Below, one piece after another: positions 18,816-21,252 of a stretch of DNA of 21,252 nucleotides. This stretch comes from Branchiostoma floridae. Lineage: Eukaryota; Chordata; Leptocardii; Amphioxiformes; Branchiostomatidae. The notes beneath the pieces were generated by a model, which was given only the letters and a program-made list of their open reading frames with translations, ran no database searches and had not been told where the DNA came from. The position numbers and the translations under genes are program-made. Numbering within the stretch: the first letter of the stretch is position 1; every line of letters begins with the position of its first letter. The DNA is taken from contig NC_049990.1 of NCBI RefSeq assembly GCF_000003815.2, forward strand, positions 2,065,517-2,086,768, written 5' to 3'.

Positions 18816-18932
18816 TTAACAACTAACAGGTGCTTTGACCACTGTATACACAGATAACAGTGATGTATGTAGAGCTCTGGCTCCTGCTGTGTAATCTGAG
18901 CTTCTCTCCTTCTGCCATCTTACATCAATGCC
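18816..18932 (-). CDS. Candidate terminal coding exon of a minus-strand gene
   Basis: A strong acceptor (ttttctctttcttttcag, AG at 18934-18933) leads into a 38-codon frame, GIDVRWQKERSSDYTAG and then ARALHTSLLSVYTVVKAPVSC, ending at TAA (18818-18816). The pyrimidine tract and the stop-free, charged start are exon-like. A minus-strand AATAAA near 18268 could end a 3' UTR. The possible preceding exon is at 20526-20552, ending in phase 0, which would join in frame. No family is recognised and the frame is short, so chance is not excluded. Confidence 0.4.
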   Translation of the reverse strand, partial: GIDVRWQKERSSDYTAGARALHTSLLSVYTVVKAPVSC

Positions 18933-19029
18933 CTGAAAAGAAAGAGAAAAGTTTTCAGTGATGTACTTCTGATCAAACACATGGTATCCAGTCACCTATA
19001 GGGCCCTATAGAGATAAGCATTTATCTTG

Positions 19030-20530
19030 TTCTCGGATTTGAAAATTGTATGATAAACCTGTAAAATGCTTTACCATTCTCTAGACCAAATATCTACAAA
19101 TATTACTAGTACCTGTTCAGTATATTACTTGGTGTCCAGCTAGATCAAAGAACTATGTAAATTTTACCTGTATGGTACATGTACCTTACTGGCTATATAC
19201 AGACCAACAATCCATGCATATGTTACCTGTATGGTACTTACCAGGTATACAGACCAACAAGCCATGCATATGTTACCTGCACAGTACTTACCAGATATAC
19301 AGACCAACAAGCCATGCGTATGTTACCTGCACAGTACTTACCAGGTATACAGACCAACAAGCCATGCATATGTTACCTGCACAGTACTTACCAGGTATAC
19401 AGACCAACAAGCCATGCATATGTTACCTGCACAGTACTTACCAGATATACAGACCAACAAGCCATGCGTATGTTACCTGCACAGTACTTACCAGGTATAC
19501 AGACCAACAAGCCATGCATATGTTACCTGCACAGTACTTACCAGGTATACAGACCAACAAGCCATGCATATGTTACCTGCACAGTACTTACCAGGTATAC
19601 AGACCAACAAGCCATGCATATGTTACCTGCACAGTACTTACCAGGTATACAGACCAACAAGCCATGCATATGTTACCTGCACAGTACTTACCAGATATAC
19701 AGACCAACAAGCCATGCGTATGTTACCTGCACAGTACTTACCAGGTATACAGACCAACAAGCCATGCATATGTTACTGTCTTATTCCAAACGTGGTATAC
19801 AAACCACCAAGCCATGCGTATGTTACCTCCACAGTAAGTACCAGGTATACCGACCAACAAGTCCATGCGTATGTTAATTGAAGATAAAGGGTAATAAAAG
19901 TGCCCTCTCACTGTACTTGTGTCACTGCAGGGTTTGTTCACTGCGTCACTGTTTTGTTATTTTCTCCCTATTTTTTATAATTTAGATATTGCGTAATACG
20001 TAAAAGTATGACATAGAAGACAAAATACACAAAACGTAAGAAAATTCATTCTTTATCTCTGAAATTCGTTGAGTATCTTTTGAATCCCGCAGTGACGCAA
20101 GCTTGATGCAAGTGCATTGAGAGGGTACCTTTACCAACAATCCATAATATGTTACCTGTATGGTACATACCTGTTATACAGACCAAAAAGCCATGCATAT
20201 GGCACTATTGTTACCTATACAGTACTAACCTGGTGCCCAGACCTACAATCCAAAATATCTTACCTGTACGGTACCTGGTATACAGACCGAAAAGTCATAT
20301 ATGTCTTAAGTTGTACAGCACCTGACCTGGTCTCCAGACCAAAGAACCATGCAAAAAATTATCAGTATGATACTTTACATGGTATATCACAGAAACATGA
20401 AAATATTACCTGTACAATAACTTACCATGTATCCAGTCCAACAAGCCATACAACTGTTGTTTCGTGGTACTAGTCTCCAAACCCACATGCCATGTGCAAA
20501 TATTACTTGCAGTGTCAAGTCTCACCTTGG
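19030..20530. repeat. ~50-bp minisatellite, homogeneous core with diverged flanks
   Basis: Eleven near-identical 50-bp units start at 19241 and every 50 bp to 19741, each beginning ccaggtatacagaccaacaa. Older diverged copies extend left to about 19030 and right to about 20530, giving roughly 24 units in all, split by an inserted element at about 19898-20133. Core units are of two types: A (ccagg...gcata) and B (ccaga...gcgta), in the order ABAABAAAABA. Because 50 is not a multiple of 3, all three plus-strand frames are open and repeat the same 50-residue peptide. These are not genes. Read on the minus strand, each unit carries two 5' splice-site-like sequences, ctggtaagt and caggtaaca. Confidence 0.95.
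19898..20133. mobile_element. MITE inserted in the minisatellite
   Basis: About 235 bp of unrelated sequence interrupts the minisatellite. Its ends are imperfect inverted repeats: agtgccctctcactgtactt on the left against ggtaccctctcaatgcactt read inward from the right, with a gtcactgc motif a little further in on both sides. There is no coding capacity. A clean target duplication was not identified, so the superfamily is unknown. Confidence 0.6.
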
Positions 20531-20552
20531 AGTACCGCAGTCCAACGATCTG
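20526..20552 (-). CDS. Possible short exon with strong splice donor
   Basis: On the minus strand QIVGLRYSK is followed by a good donor (ccaag/gtgaga, GT at 20525-20524). It would join in phase 0 to the exon at 18932. The acceptor is weak (atag or agcag) and the upstream frame is closed by TAG at 20555-20553, so it would be a 24-27 nt microexon. The exon end and donor also align with the neighbouring minisatellite units. This piece may therefore simply be another diverged repeat copy. Confidence 0.25.
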
Positions 20553-20575
20553 CTATGGTACATTCATAACAACTA

Positions 20576-21035
20576 AAGTCAAACCTGTCTATAGCGGCCA
20601 ATCAAGGGACTGGAGAAATACGGCCACTGTAGACAGGTGGCCACTAAAGAGAAAATGTTGACCACGAGCAAGTTACACATGATTTCAGTTCCCACTAATC
20701 TTTCTCACCAAGTAACATTGTCTCGATCAGTAAATTCACCGACAAAGACTTGCATTTTAATGCTCAAGGCATGCATACCTTCTACTGTCGCCAAAATGAC
20801 CCTGTTGGGAATTCCAAATCCTTGCAAACTACGATTTCAAACTCGGTGCAGGGTGACATATGGTCGCTGTATGGTTGCAATAGGCAGTGTTTCTGTATCG
20901 ACGGGACCGGACGTGTGGCCGTGGTCGCGTTGGACAGGTGGCCGCTAAGCCTATTTCTTAATCATTACGAATCCAAGGGACCGACAAAAAGTGGCCACTA
21001 TGGCCATGTGGTGGCCGCTAATACAGGTTTGACTG
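20576..21035. mobile_element. TA-flanked MITE (Tc1/mariner- or pogo-like ends)
   Basis: A 460-bp element has inverted ends aagtcaaacctgtctatagc and (from the right) cagtcaaacctgtattagcg, continuing ggcca on both sides. TA lies at both flanks (20574-20575 and 21036-21037), as expected of Tc1/mariner-type insertion. Internal copies of gacaggtggcc(a/g)cta occur near 20633 and 20934. Plus-strand open frames inside carry no transposase motifs, so it is non-autonomous. Confidence 0.75.
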
Positions 21036-21039
21036 TACA

Positions 21040-21252
21040 TTAATGTTCTTGCTAGTTGTGTTCTGGAAGCCATCATAGACAATTTCAGCCATTGAGACAA
21101 TACTAAATCAGACCCTGTACCTTATAAGGTGCTGGTACATCTGCATTTGACATATGCATCGCTTTCTTCAGTCAATATTGATCAATGGTACACTAAAGGG
21201 TCACTGCTTTGGATTACAATCCCTCACAGATTTTGGATATTCCCATTAGAGG
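21040..21252. other. Right-edge stretch, no feature seen
   Basis: No exon, repeat or element is recognised in the final 210 bp. Confidence 0.5.

Noticed and set aside
19241-19790. CRISPR-like look of regularly spaced repeats
   Set aside because: Units are contiguous with no unique spacers, and the DNA is eukaryotic.
19172-19881. Three overlapping plus-strand open frames of 216-232 codons with a 50-residue repeat
   Set aside because: All three frames of a 50-bp tandem repeat are open and give the same peptide in permuted form. This is a period effect, not coding selection.

Overview
The window reads as chordate genomic DNA and most probably comes from a cephalochordate (amphioxus, Branchiostoma). 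The main reason is a minus-strand gene at about 3.8-5.4 kb. It joins a membrane-anchor exon (core SHRSCIAAGIAVLISVGLAP), a stalk of 17-residue repeats and a C-type lectin domain, an architecture I associate with a large amphioxus lectin family. A mariner element, tRNA-derived SINE, LINE tails, several short DNA transposons and TTAGGG-type satellite fit this. The species call comes from pattern recognition, not a search. Four N gaps (1385-1996, 5170-5269, 9883-10020, 17125-17451) break the sequence.

Layout. Positions 1-409 (minus) hold the 5' coding exon of a C2H2 zinc-finger gene that runs off the left edge. Positions 412-3600 are non-coding and include a divergent tandem duplication, one copy of which carries a deleted mariner element with intact ends. 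Positions 3757-5387 (minus) hold the lectin gene as three phase-compatible exons; its cytoplasmic N-terminal exon was not found. Near 6055 (plus) a perfect TISU/YY1-type start marks a probable promoter and first coding exon. It could splice in phase to a candidate exon ending at 12697. The region between is filled by hAT-like elements, a SINE, a reverse transcriptase relic, a LINE 3' end, microsatellites and one weak minus-strand exon candidate (9405-9563). Positions 13.9-14.8 kb look like a dispersed repeat with an internal TG run. Positions 15.29-17.12 kb are a satellite of 203-214 bp units containing facing telomere-like motifs. Positions 18.8-20.55 kb may be the end of a minus-strand gene whose last intron carries a roughly 50-bp minisatellite. 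A TA-flanked MITE lies at 20576-21035.

How it works together. This is not an operon or a defence island. It is a gene-sparse eukaryotic segment with pieces of a DNA-binding protein, a membrane lectin that may take part in recognition, and two or three unidentified genes. The signals most worth checking are the lectin's duplicated and diversified C-terminal half, the 17-residue stalk period, the alternating dimeric telomere-motif satellite, and the minisatellite whose units carry 5' splice-site sequences related to a possible exon boundary next to it. I found no convincing novel multi-gene system.
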